Origin: Acipenser ruthenus
Taxonomy: Eukaryota; Chordata; Actinopteri; Acipenseriformes; Acipenseridae
Assembly (NCBI RefSeq): GCF_902713425.1
Contig: NW_026708843.1
Location: 514,974 to 578,973 of the forward strand
Length of the DNA: 64,000 bases
Reading direction: 5' to 3'
A model generated the notes under the pieces. It was given only the letters and a program-made list of their open reading frames with translations. It was not told the DNA's origin and did no database searches. How positions within the stretch are numbered: position 1 is the first letter of the stretch; every line of letters starts with the position of its first letter. Below are positions 42,602-55,800 of the stretch, in pieces. Made by a program: the position numbers and the translations under genes.

Positions 42602-42846
42602 GGCCACACTTTTTTTTTTTAAAAAAATTTTCATTACATATTATAAATTGACCGATAGGATAAGAAATCGGTTTGACAGAAATACAGTCGCTGTGGAATC
42701 TGTCACACACAAAAAAATGTTTGTCAACAACAAATGATATATAGCAAGACTGGGACTGGGGACTGTACTGCGCATGTCTCGTCAGAACCCGTCAACCCTT
42801 CAACCCTTCAGGTAGGAGGGTATTAAGACCCATATAATTTATAACA

Positions 42847-42917
42847 GCGCCAGTGGTGTAGGGGTATCATGCAAGATTCCCATTCTTGCGACCCGGGTTC
42901 GAGTCCCGGTTGGCGCA
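42847..42917 (+). tRNA. tRNA-Gly (CCC)
   Basis: A 71-nt cloverleaf starts GCGCCAGTGGTGTAGGGG with anticodon CCC in TTCCCAT. The acceptor ends TTGGCGC plus A. TTTTTT follows at 42925, fitting a polymerase III terminator. Confidence 0.96.
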
Positions 42918-42983
42918 AATATATTTTTTTCTCACAACAAATGTATTTTCTGATAAATTTAGCGCTATTGCAAGTGCGGTGAA

Positions 42984-43023
<40 letters not shown>

Positions 43024-43028
<5 letters not shown>

Positions 43029-43132
43029 TATTTATTTATTTCTTAGCAGACGCCCTTATCCAGGGCGACTTACAATTGTTACAAGATATCACATTATTTT
43101 TACATACAGTTACCCATTTATAGTTATAAAAT
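43024..43132 (-). repeat. SINE-A tail half
   Basis: Reverse-strand 3' half ('gcagacgcccttatccaggg' to 'tacagttacccatttata'); the head is missing. A (TTA)n tract lies before it and (AAT)n at 43164-43201 after. Confidence 0.85.
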
Positions 43133-43162
43133 ACAGTGTACAGAAAGATAATACATACTACT

Positions 43163-43201
<39 letters not shown>

Positions 43202-43727
43202 TAATACCAATGATAATAATACGGCATATCAACGCTAATAATAATAAATAAACAGATGACACAAGTATGTTTCATTTTGTTATTTCATTTTATTTACAAT
43301 CGTTTAAAGTTGTTAGTTATTTTTTTAATACCCTTCCCACTTCCCCCACCCCCCCCCCAATCAACGATATAAACACCCCACCCACTCCCCCCACATTCAC
43401 GACCGCATGGCGACCTTGTGTGTGAGGGGAGGGGGGGATCACACTATGGGAACAGCAGATACAGCGAGGAACCACGTGTCACACCGACACGCCCCCTTTA
43501 AAACATCGTCATACTTTTTTTTTTTTAATTAAAAATACATCGTGATCAGAACAGGGAAAGAAAGAGGAAACAAAAAAAAAAATCACACACACGGTTTGGT
43601 CACGACAACCATTACTTTGAGTCTGTCATCGAGGTTGTTTAGCAGAAAGATGTGGGGCGGACTGAAACCATTACCTCTTAGTAGCATTAGCCATATTATA
43701 CAGCTGTGGCCACATGTTTTGTATCAC
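43202..43727. other. gene-free spacer
   Basis: Nothing recognised apart from short homopolymer runs. Confidence 0.4.
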
Positions 43728-44025
43728 CCTCTATACAGAACTCACTCCCTCAGCTTCATAGAGTCCAATGAAAGCTGCTGAATAATGTTCCCTTGTTAAC
43801 ATATTGAATTCGACCCCCTCTATACAGAACTCACTCCCTCAGCTTCATAGAGTCCAATGAAAGCTGCTGAATAATGTTCCCTTGTTAACATATTAAATTC
43901 CACACCCTCTATATAGAATGCACTCAGCTTCATAGAGTCCAATGAAAGCTGCTGAATAATGTTCCCTTGTTAACATATTGAATTCCACCCCCTCTATAGA
44001 ATGAACTCCCTCAGCTTCATAAGAG
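43728..44025. repeat. 89-bp minisatellite, second locus
   Basis: Units with 'tgaaagctgctgaataatg' at 43769, 43858 and 43943; the last step is 85 bp because of a small gap. Same unit and same orientation as 3094-3829. Confidence 0.95.
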
Positions 44026-44163
44026 GTAAAGAAAATTCATTTTAAAATCTTAAATATCTCATTTTAAAAGCGATTCTCACCGTTGGTTTAATAGAAAAGC
44101 TATAGGCGTGCCTCATACTGCGGACATAATTAAAACAATGTTTAGTTAATGCCTAAATTAGTG

Positions 44164-44199
<36 letters not shown>

Positions 44200-44813
44200 T
44201 GCATTCAAAATTGCTGAGTTCAGAACTCTGAGCAAACTTGGCACAACAGCCCCACCTAGTGGATATCTTTGGTTGTCACATTCCCTCTTTCTAACTGGCT
44301 GCCCTCCCTCCCTCCCTCACCCTCTCCTTTTTATTCTCACTCCATCCCTTTCTCTAGTCTTTGGCTGTAAACTCTCCCTCTCTCACCATCACATCAACAT
44401 TTCTAAAACTTTCTACACCTAACTTACCCAAAACTGTCCTACAATCATTGTGACTAGTTTTAGTATTGCAATGCACGTCACCAAACGCCATTCAACGCTT
44501 TAAATCGAAAACAAAATAACACTGTCTTTGAGACACAGTACATCGCTGCAGTATTCACTATGTCCACAAGGGGGAGGCGTTGTTTAAGCGGAAATACATT
44601 TCTGTCCCAAAGACAACTGGTTGGAAACGTACTGGGCGGCTGTATTGACAAACCTGAAATATTTTATTAGCTAGAATACCAAAACGGTGTATAAGCTGGG
44701 TGTCACGCTACAGCAGCTTCCCTCCCTCAACGGAGTGCTAGCAACAAATAGTTCCTCTTTTTAAAACAAACCCATATGTAGATTTCAACTGGGGGGAAAA
44801 TGTCCACACACAC

Positions 44814-44846
<33 letters not shown>

Positions 44847-45142
44847 TATATAGGCTCCGTGTTCCTTTTCTCTGACTGTTTGAAATGAATTGCATGGGTA
44901 GCCTATTAAAGTCATCAATTCAATTTGACCATCGCTAATTTGCCTGCCAATTTTCCTAGTTTTCCAGTGGCTTTGATTTCACATGCAGAACGAATCAAAA
45001 CTACAGAAGCAATGTTTTTTTCTAATCAATTTCTTCACTGAAAAGTGAGCCACCCAAACATCAGACTGCTAAACATTCGACCTCCAGCTACTAGACAGAC
45101 ATTTATCTTTTTTTCATTTTACATTTTTTGTTCTCCGCATCT

Positions 45143-45212
<70 letters not shown>

Positions 45213-46416
45213 TGACGAAGAAGAAGAATTGGAAAACAAAGAGTCAGTTCTGTTACAGAGATACCTACAAAAGAAACATTTCATACGTTACAGTACAGGC
45301 TTAAAACCGGTCCTAAACTGGACCAAACTGGGGTGGACTGGATCTCAACTTGATATGGCAGTGATAGCGAAATATATAAAATAAAAAAAAGCAGCATTCA
45401 CATAAAATCAGCAAGTATCCAATCACAGTTTTCATTTTCCGGATCAAGAATGCATCCTTCTCAAAACACACTTTTAAAAGCGCGTCTCTACCAACTTGAA
45501 TTGCCGTCGGTCACTTCAGATACACAGACTAATTCACCGACGTTCTGAAGCCCATTATAACACTGCCATGGCAGTACCTCGCCTTGACACTAGATGGCAC
45601 TGTGGTAACATCACACTCCCAATGCAAGGTATCGCTGTCAGGTTTATTAAATGGAATGGTCACGCAAGCCTAGCCCTATTGTGCTAGAGTACAGATTTAT
45701 ACAGATGCCATGTTGGGTAGCTGCTGTAGGGTTGTATATCAGTGTTCTACAGTGTGGCCTCGCCAGCATTGCCCTGCGTACAGTACAGCACAGCCAGGCT
45801 CTGCCCAGCGCACTAGATAACAACTTTATACAGATAAGTTACACTATATCAAGTATATGTTTTATCAGATTTAAAAACAGCCAATTAAAAACTCACAAGG
45901 ATTTAAACCCGTTTTACAGAACACTGCATTGGAAGTGCAACGCAACCCTCCCACCACTAGGAGGCAGCGTTAATGCGAAGCCCCGAATATCAGAGGCCGT
46001 ACCGAACTTCAGGTTAAGAAACAACGTACTGACCATACCACTTTGCGAGAACCGAGGGGTGCATGGTACAGAATGGGCCATAATCACCTGCTATAAACTG
46101 GAAGGGGGTTGTAGGGGAATACAACTAGACTGGACTGGACTGGTCTAAACTGGAATTACATTGTAACTGCAGTTGGACAGTACTGGAATTACATTGCAGG
46201 GATGGTAATACAACTCCTATTGCACAGCAGTGTCACCCATTCCAGGTTTTACTACCAGCTTGATCAGCCCCCAGTGTGTCTAGGTAACAAGCTCTGGAGT
46301 TTGTGTGTGAAACTCATGGTGGATGAAGCCGCCATGCAGTGGGAGTCTCATTCCCATCCCTGCTGTCCCGCTCTCTCCCAGCCCTGCTCTCCACTCTGCG
46401 TGGGCTCCCCCCTCCC
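44026..46416 (-). other. dtx4 3' flank, possibly long 3' UTR
   Basis: No gene is recognised. It includes (GA)n at 45147-45208 and a foldback-family fragment at about 46196-46300. Part may be the dtx4 3' UTR; no poly(A) site was fixed. Confidence 0.4.
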
Positions 46417-46641
46417 TCATTCCCGGATGCTCTCCTCCGTGATGCCCTGGGCGCTCAGCTCCGCCAGCACGTTGTCCAGGTAGTTGGGATCGGGAAAGCC
46501 GTGCCCGGTGAGATTCGAGCCGAACTCCGTCTTGTGGTGGACTTCGTTCCAGATGACCGTGTCGGACTCTCCCGTGGTGCTGGAAACCCCCACGGTGAAG
46601 ATCAACCGCCGATCCCAGGCAACCAGCAGCATCTTTAACAC
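46417..46641 (-). CDS. dtx4: dtx4 last exon
   Basis: 74 codons and [59 protein letters not shown]. Confidence 0.94.
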   Translation of the reverse strand: MLKMLLVAWDRRLIFTVGVSSTTGESDTVIWNEVHHKTEFGSNLTGHGFPDPNYLDNVLAELSAQGITEESIRE

Positions 46642-48007
46642 CTGAAACCAGAGAGAGACACGAGAGGGATGAGAGAGAGAGACACGAGAGGGATCAGAGA
46701 GAGAGAAACACGAGAGGGATCAGAGAGAGAAACACGAGAGGGATCAGAGAGAGAGAGAGAGGGATGAGAGAGAGAGACACGAGAGGGATCAGAGAGAGAG
46801 AAACACGAGAGGGATGAGAGAGAGAGAGAGAGGGATGAGAGAGAGAGAGAGATACACGAGAGGGATCAGAGAGAGAGAGAAACACGAGAGGGATCAGAGA
46901 GAGAGAGACACGAGAGGGATGAGAGAGAGAGAGAGAGAGGGATGAGAGAGAGAGAGAGATACACGAGAGGGATCAGAGAGAGAGAGAGACACGAGAGGGA
47001 TCAGAGAGAGAAACACGAGAGGGATCAGAGAGAGAGAGAGAGGGATGAGAGAGAGAGACACGAGAGGGATCAGAGAGAGAGAAACACGAGAGGGATGAGA
47101 GAGAGAGAGAGAGGGATGAGAGAGAGAGAGAGATACACGAGAGGGATCAGAGAGAGAGAGAAACACGAGAGGGATCAGAGAGAGAGACACGAGAGGGATG
47201 AGAGAGAGAGACACGAGAGGGATCAGAGAGAGAGAAACACGAGAGGGATCAGAGAGAGAAACACGAGAGGGATCAGAGAGAGAGAGAGAGGGATGAGAGA
47301 GAGAGACACGAGAGGGATCAGAGAGAGAGAAACACGAGAGGGATGAGAGAGAGAGAGAGAGGGATGAGAGAGAGAGAGAGATACACGAGAGGGATCAGAG
47401 AGAGAGAGAAACACGAGAGGGATCAGAGAGAGAGAGACACGAGAGGGATGAGAGAGAGAGAGAGAGAGGGATGAGAGAGAGAGAGAGATACACGAGAGGG
47501 ATCAGAGAGAGAGAGACACGAGAGGGATGAGAGAGAGAGAGGGATGAGAGAGAGAGAGACACGAGAGGGATCAGAGAGAGAGAGAGAAACACGAGAGGGA
47601 TCAGAGAGAGAGAGACACGAGAGGGATGAGAGAGAGAGAGAGACACGAGAGGGATGAGAGAGAGAGACACGAGAGGGATCAGAGAGAGAGAAACACAAGA
47701 GGGATCAGAGAGAGACACGAGAGGGATCAGAGAGAGAGAAACACGAGAGGAATGAGAGAGAGAGAGAAACGAGAGGGATGAGAGAGAGACACGAGAGGGA
47801 TGAGAGAGAGACACGAGAGGGATGAGAGAGAGAGCAACACGAGAGGGATCAGAGAGAGAGAAACACGAGGAATGAGAGAGAGAAACGAGAGGGATGAGAG
47901 AGACACGAGAGGGATGAGAGAGAGAGAGAGAAAGAGAGGGATAAGAGAGAGAGAAACACGAGAGGGATCAGAGAGAGAGAAAGAGAAACACAAGAGAGAG
48001 CGAGAGC

Positions 48008-48063
<56 letters not shown>

Positions 48064-48457
48064 CAGACAGAGACAGAGAGAGAGACAGAGTTCTTTCAGC
48101 TCATCAGTGCCCTTCCGGTTCTGAGAAGCTGATTGGTCTCAGAACTTTGTCAAGTCGGGTCTTACAAGGGTCCACGTGATTCAGTCTTGACAACATGACT
48201 AGGTAACCCTCGACAGCCCCTTCCACCCCCCTCACCACTCCGTGTGAAGTAAAGGAGTCTCCTGCCCTCTGTTCTCCTAAGTCTCTCCTAAACAGACCCT
48301 GTGTCTGCTGGAGCCTGTGCTGCAGCGAGGTGCTGAAGAGGACTCACCTTGCGTCCCTTCTCATTGTCAGGGAGGTAGCAGTGTCGAGGGAATCCCCGTG
48401 CAGTGAAGGGCTTCCCCGGGTTTGTGTGTTCGGGTCCCTAGAGGGGGTAAGGGGAGG

Positions 48458-48521
<64 letters not shown>

Positions 48522-51500
48522 AGTGCACAGTCACCACAATACAGCGCAGTACAGACAACTTTCCACAAGAGGGCAGCACACACACACACTAGAGAAATGC
48601 GCCTTCACCAGACTTTCCACCATGAAAAGAAATTTCATAAAAAAATTGGTAGAGTAGTATTTCATGTTAAGTACATGGGAAAACTACACAAGGCATGTAA
48701 TTCAACATGTCTGCGTAACATTACTCAACAAGTTTCATTCGACTTTAGGAAGAAAAAGGAGTTCATTCTTTATGAACAAAAAAGTTTTGCTTCATCATCA
48801 TCATCATCATCATCACCCTAAAGCTCCGACTCCGACTGTCCAATCAGGAGCAGGACGGGGTCTCACCTGAATCCCTGGAGGAATGTTGTAGATGACTCGG
48901 ATGGTTCTGCAGTCGGGATGTCCCGGGAGGGAATGGGGGATGGCGTGGTACTCCATTTTGCCGGGGGGCTGGGTGCCTGTCTTCACCCCGTAGATAGTCT
49001 TACAGGTGGGACACTGCAGACTGCCATCCTGTAATGGGACAGGCACGGGTTAGAGACACACAGAGAGACACATATTAGAGAAGAGAATGCACGATACACT
49101 ATTGGACTACCGGGGTTTAAATGAGACTCCCATTCCACAGCAGTGTGATCCATTCCTGGTTTCACTAGGAGTTTAATAATAACACACACCTGAGCTTGTT
49201 ACCTAGACACACTGTGGGCTAATCAAGCTGGTAGTAAAACCTGGACTGGATCACACTGCTGTGCAATAGGAGTCCTGTTCCCATCCCTGCAATCCGAAAC
49301 GACTGTGCTTGACCAACAGGCTCCTGTTCGGACCCACCTTGTTGCCATTGTTGTACATGGCCACCAGGCAGTGCAGGTGGTAGACATGGCCGCATTTGGT
49401 CAGCTTGCCCACCAGGTCTGGCTTGACCAGCGGCTGACCGGGAGCATTCTTGTAGCCGGATGGAGAGGCTAGCTTCTCCATACAGATAGTGCAGTCCTGA
49501 GAGGAAGAAGAGAGAGAGAGAGAGAGAGAGAATCTGTTATAATGCAAGTCCTAATGCCACCTGGTGGATGCATAATGACCTGCAGTTTCTTTGAATTAGC
49601 GGCTCCCTTATAAAACAGTTTCCACAACAAAGATAGCACAGCAAAGTCTAATACAGCACAGTGAAAGCATGGTAAAGCATCAGGAAGCATTGTAAAGCAC
49701 AGAGAGGTCTGGTAAAGCATAGGGAAGCATTGTAAAGTGCAGAGAGGTCTGGTAAAGCATAGGGAAGCATTGTAAAGCACAGAGAGGTCTGGTAAAGCAT
49801 AGGGAAGCATTGTAAAGCACAGAGAGGTGTGGTAAAGCATAGGGAAGCATTGTAAAGCACAGAGAGGTCTGGTAAAGCATAGGGAAGCATTGTAAAGCAC
49901 AGAGAGGTCTGGTAAAGTATAGGGAAGCATTGTAAAGCACAGAGAGGTCTGGTAAAGCATAGGGAAGCATTGTAAAGCACAGAGAGGTCTGGTAAAGCAT
50001 AGGGAAGCATTGTAAAGCACAGAGAGGTCTGGTAAAGTATACTAATAAAACCAGTGTAAACTATGCATAGTATAGCCATGGGAAGAGCATAAAAACTGCA
50101 AGACTGAATCTGAGACAGACGTGGACGGAGAGACAGAGACCGACGGACAGGCTCACCTCTTCTGGGGGGTTCCGCACTTTCTGAAGGTATTTCTTCACCA
50201 CCTCCTCCGGAGTTTTACCTGGGGGAAAAAAAGACACGAAAACGACATGCTGTGAATTCTGGGAATTGAGAAAAAAAAGGTATCTGGTAAAAAATCTACT
50301 CTCACCTCACCACGCTCTGACCTGAATGGAGCAGAGGGTTAGGGTTGGGGTTGGGGTTGGGGTTGGGGATGGGGTGTGTTGTTCAGTGTTATAAAGCAGG
50401 GGTATTGCACACACTCAGAGCAGAGAGGGAGGGTTGGGGTGCGTAGTTCAGTATAATAAAGCTGGACTCTTGACCGGAGGGTCGTGGGTTCAATCCCAGG
50501 TGGGGGACACTGCTGCTGTACCCTTGAGCAAGGTACTTTACCTAGATTGCTCCAGTAAAAACCCAGCTGTATAAATGGGTAATTGTATGTAAAAATAATG
50601 TGATATATTGTAACAATTGTAAGTCGCCCTGGATAAGGGCGTCTGCTAAGAAATAAATAATAATAACGTCTCACCCTGGCGTGCCTGCTTCTTGCTGGTC
50701 TTGCGGCAGGAGGTTCCGATCCCCGGGACGGGCTTCATGTCGCTCTTGCTCACAGACGGGGGGTGCAGGACCAGTTTGGGGGGGCGGGTCAGACACACGG
50801 GCAGACCGGCCGCGCTCATCAGAATCCCTGTGATACCTGTCCACGCACACACATCTTTATTAACACCTTGACAGGTCTCAACACACACACAGAACAGTAC
50901 TTAGAAAGACTAGCAATTAATAGTGAAGGTGCCTCTACATTCCGGTCAATGGGAGAATATCGCTGTGGCTGTAATCAAGTGGACTTCACGCTGAAAGTGA
51001 TTCTGCTGTAACAAACTAAAAAATATCTTCTATTCATATTTTATCCTTGATCTTCTACTTTAAAAACATGATACCCCCCACTAAGCTTGCGAGCCAGACT
51101 TTCGGATAGCCCTGCACCCACCCACCCCTCCCCAATCATTGTTATCAACCAATCAGCTGCTGCTTCTCCTGTTGACTGACAGGCTTTGACCCAGAAGACA
51201 CTGCTGTGGGTTACCCAGAAAGTTTTGACAGAGAACAAGGCTTTAAAAAAACCAGATAACTTTTCCTTCAACCTAAATCCATACCAGATATCAGGTTTTC
51301 AACTGAAAAAAATCCACACATACTCTAGAGCGAATGTGTGTCTCTCGATGCTGCACATTTTGAGACCCGTTTAGCCAATGGGATTGAAAACAGGCCCAGT
51401 GAGATTTCAGGTGTTAATTTTTACAGCTGCCATTATTTGCTTCGCTAATGAAGCTGGAACCGCGGTTTCAAAATCGAGGATCGCTGCAATTCTCTTACCT

Positions 51501-52838
51501 GCCAGCGCTGGGTGAACTGGACTGGAACCATTTAAGTTCTTTACTGGTACCGTGGGCACCCTGCAACACACAAAAACACATGCACTGAGCAAATGGGAGG
51601 ACTGGGAAAATACCAGTGGTTGTTAGAATAGATTTGACAGAGACGTTCACCAGCATCAGATCGCCACTGATCTTCAGTGGCAACGCAGACAGACAGACAG
51701 AGGCACTACAATGACAATGCAATAATGGTTCTGTATTACACAGAGAGGCAATGGTAGCACAAGCACAGGAGACCCTATCATACTGTTAAGAAGGCTAATA
51801 AGAGGCGAGAGAATGGATTTTAAAGATGGTCAGCGCTCCTTTAAAAGGGAGGGACTGGTGATCATGTTAATAAAGCTAATAAGAGGCGAGAGAATGGATT
51901 TTAAAGATGGTCAGCGCTCCTTTAAAGGGAGGGGCCAGTGATCTTGTTAATAAAGCTAATAAGAGGCGAGAGAATGGATTTTAAAGATGGTCAGCGCTCC
52001 TTTAAAGGGATGGGCCAGTGATCATGTTAATAAAGCTAATAAGAGGCGAGAGAATGGATTTTAAAGATGGTCAGCGCTCCTTTAAAGGGAGGGACCGGTG
52101 ATCATGTTAATAAAGCTAATAAAAGGTGAGAGAATGGATTTTAAAGATGGTCAGCGCTCCTTTAAAGGGAGGGACCAGTGATCATGTTAATAAAGCTAAT
52201 AAGAGGTGAGAGAATGGATTTTAAAGATGGGCAGCGCTCCTTTGAAAGAGGATTTTATGAAATGCTTATAAAAACTATTAAGAGGCACAGCAATGGATTC
52301 AAAGCCTTGGTCAGCTCTCTGCGTCACCTGCTGTATATTTTGGTACACCATCGTGACAGACGTGCAAAACGTCAAAGTATGCCCCCCCCCTCCCCCCCTT
52401 CTAAGCCCCGGGGTATTAGAGCTCTGGAGATTATACACGCTTCAAAACATCCACCCTGATCCAATTACACACCAGCGTCAGAAAAACCCACACAGCGTGT
52501 GAACTGGCATGGGAGAAAGAACTGAAACCACTGAAGCGACTCTGTGCGGTCCACCTCCCCTCTCCCTGTCTGTCTGTCCCCTCACTAAACCAATAGCAGT
52601 GTCCAGTCCACCTCCATGTCCCTGTCTCTATACAACAACACTGCTGTCTGTCCCCTCACTAAACCAGCAGCAGAGTCCAGTCCACCTCCCTGTCCCTGTC
52701 TCTCATGGTGCAAGACTGCTGTCTGTCCCCTCAGTAAACTAACCGAAGTGAATCTATCCTGACTACCTACTTACAGTAAAAACAAGTCTGTCCAATCAAT
52801 CATGATAGGAATCAGCCGCATTAAAATCTGAAAGCATA

Positions 52839-52883
<45 letters not shown>

Positions 52884-55800
52884 TGAAATGAAACTCACCG
52901 TAGCATTTGTATCACGGTCATTGTTATTTTTTTTTCTAAAGGAAACTTCTCTGATACAGAAAGCTGTAGTCCGAATGCTGGGTGACGCGTCAGAGATTTA
53001 ACTCTCTTATAGCCTCTAACCCCGCCCACCCCCGTGACCTCATAGGGGCGGAGCCTAATCTCTAAGCAGGATAGACTCTCGGCTTAGCAACGCAGGGGCT
53101 CAAACCAGCATCCGAAGCAAGACGTGTTTACCTGGCCTATAAATACGTGTTCATCTTCAACATGCATTATCTCACCTCTTATTAGCTTTATTATCAGGAT
53201 CACTGGCCCCTCCCTTTAAAGGAGCGCTGACCATCTTTAAAATCCATTCTCTCACCTCTTATTAGCTTTATTAACAGGATCACTGGCCCCTCCCTTTAAA
53301 AGAGCGCTGACCATCTTTAAAATCCATCCTCTCACCTCTTATTAGCTTTATTAACAGGATCACCGGCCCCTCCCTTTAAGGAGCGCTGACCATCTTTAAA
53401 ATCCATTCTCTCACCTCTTATTAACATGATCACTTACATAAAGTTTCCAAGAGGAGGTCATTCAGCCCATCTTGCTCGTTTGGTTGTTAGTAGCTTATTG
53501 ATCCCAGAATCTCATCAAGCAGCTTCTTGAAGGATTCCCGGGTGTCAGCTTCAACAACATTACAAGGCTATTTGTTTAATAAGACAATATATCCAATCAA
53601 ATTAATTTCTGAAGTGATGCAGAAACGTCCACCAGGGGGCGTGCAACTCAATCTTATCTCTGTGAAAATGTGTGTGTGTGTTTTAACAGATATTTTTCCA
53701 TTTACACAATTACAGTTGCACACACACACACAAACACACACACACACACACGCACTCACACACACACCTAGTGATCATGAAAAAAATAACACACCCACGA
53801 TTTTCAAAAACTTTGACTCAGCGTATTAGCTAGGAAAGAAAAATAATGTTTCAAAATGATAAAGATTTTGTTTTTCAAAACTGCATGTTGACCTTTCTCT
53901 CACTGGTAGCTCAGATTGTGAATATGCAGGCTGTGGAGATGGCGAATGGAAGTCACTGACATGCTGGTTTATATTGCTGGGATGGGGGGGTGGATGATGT
54001 CACTGACAGGCTGGTTTGTATTGCTGGGATGGGGGGTGGATGATGTCACTGACGGGCTGGTTTATATTGCTGGGATGGGGGTGGATGATGTCACTGACAG
54101 GCTGGTTTATATTGCTGGGATGGGGGTGGATGATGTCACTGACAGGCTGGTTTGTATTGCTGGGATGGGGGGTGGATGATGTCACTGACGGGCTGGTTTA
54201 TATTGCTGGGATGGGGGGTGGATGATGTCACTGACGGGCTGGTTTATATTGCTGGGATGGGGGGTGGATGATGTCACTGACGGGCTGGTTTGGTTAACTC
54301 TAAATGTATTTTAAATTGCTTGTTTGGATTCTTGTGTAAATATTTTCTTGTGGCTTGCTGGTTCACAGCTGTACTGAAGGCGCTGTGCTAGTCTCCGATA
54401 CACAGTCCTGCGAATGTCACGCTTCAAGAGACCTCGAGAGATTCAGATGTCTGCTTACAAAAAAAGCCCTTCCATTATAAAGCACTGAGAGTTATGGTAA
54501 AGCATAGGGAAGCATTGCAAAGCACAGAGAGGTCTGGTAAAGCATAGGGAAGCATTGTAAAGCACAGAGAAGTCTGGTAAAGCATAGGGAAGCATTGTAA
54601 AGCACAGAGAGGTCTGGTAACGCATAGGGAAGCATTGTAAAGCACAGAGAGGTCTGGTAACGCATAGGGAAGCATTGTAAAGCACAGAGGTATGGTAAAG
54701 CATAGTGAAGCATTGTAAAGCACAGAGAGGTCTGGTAAAGCATAGGGAAGCATTGTAAAGCACAGAGAGGTCTGGTAAATAAGATTAATAAGCATGGTAA
54801 ACCAGGGTAGTAAATGCAACAGGAGTCTTATCCCCATCCCTGCAAAGCAGATGGTATTTTGAGGGGTTGCATTTGAGGGACGGCCTGATCAGTGGTGTAA
54901 AGAAGGGACAGACTCTTACACAGGTGTCCTCTAGCAGGGTCCTGTGTGTGAGTGGGGGCGGTCTCTTGCCCAGGTGTCCTTTAGCAGGGTCATTCTGGGA
55001 CAGACAGTGTTTACCCTGCAGTGTCTCTTGGGCTGGATTAAACTGAACAGATTCTTGCAGACGAAGGCGGCTCTCTGTGCGATTCCCAGCATGCAGAGCC
55101 GCGGAATACAACACCAGACAGACCTGCACTGATCCCTCACGAGACTGGGCTTGTTATAGCAAGAGGCTTGCAGGCTATTCTGAACTGCCTCGCACCCACA
55201 AACATCTCCCTCCCAGTCCCTCCTCAGCTCCACTAGAGCCACACTGCCTCCCTCCCTCCCAGTCCCTCCTCAGCTCCACTAGAGCCACACTGCTTCCCTC
55301 CCTCCTCAGCTCCACTAGAGCCACACTGCTTCCCTCCCTCCCAGTCCCTCCTCAGCTCCACTAGAGCCACACTGCTTCCCTCCCTCCTCAGCTCCACTAG
55401 AGCCACACTGCTTCCCTCCCTCCCAGTCCCTCCTCAGCTCCACTAGAGCCACACTGCTTCCCTCCCTCCCAGTCCCTCCTCAGCTCCACTAGAGCCACAC
55501 TGCTTCCCTCCCTCCCAGTCCCTCCTCAGCTCCACTAGAGCCACACTGCTTCCCTCCCTCCCAGACCCTCCTCAGCTCCACTAGAGCCACACTGCTTCCC
55601 TCCCTCCTCAGCTCCACTAGAGCCACACTGCTTCCCTCCCTCCCAGTCCCTCCTCAGCTCCGCTAGAGCCACACTGCTTCCCTCCCTCCCAGTCCCTCCT
55701 CAGCTCCACTAGAGCCACACTGCTTCCCTCCCTCCCAGTCCCTCCTCAGCTCCACTAGAGCCACACTGCTTCCCTCCCTCCCTCCCAGTCCCTCCTCAGC

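Noticed and set aside
47395-47814. Ser/Leu/Pro and Arg/Glu repeat ORFs at 46.7-48.1 kb
   Set aside because: Translation of the GA satellite on either strand.
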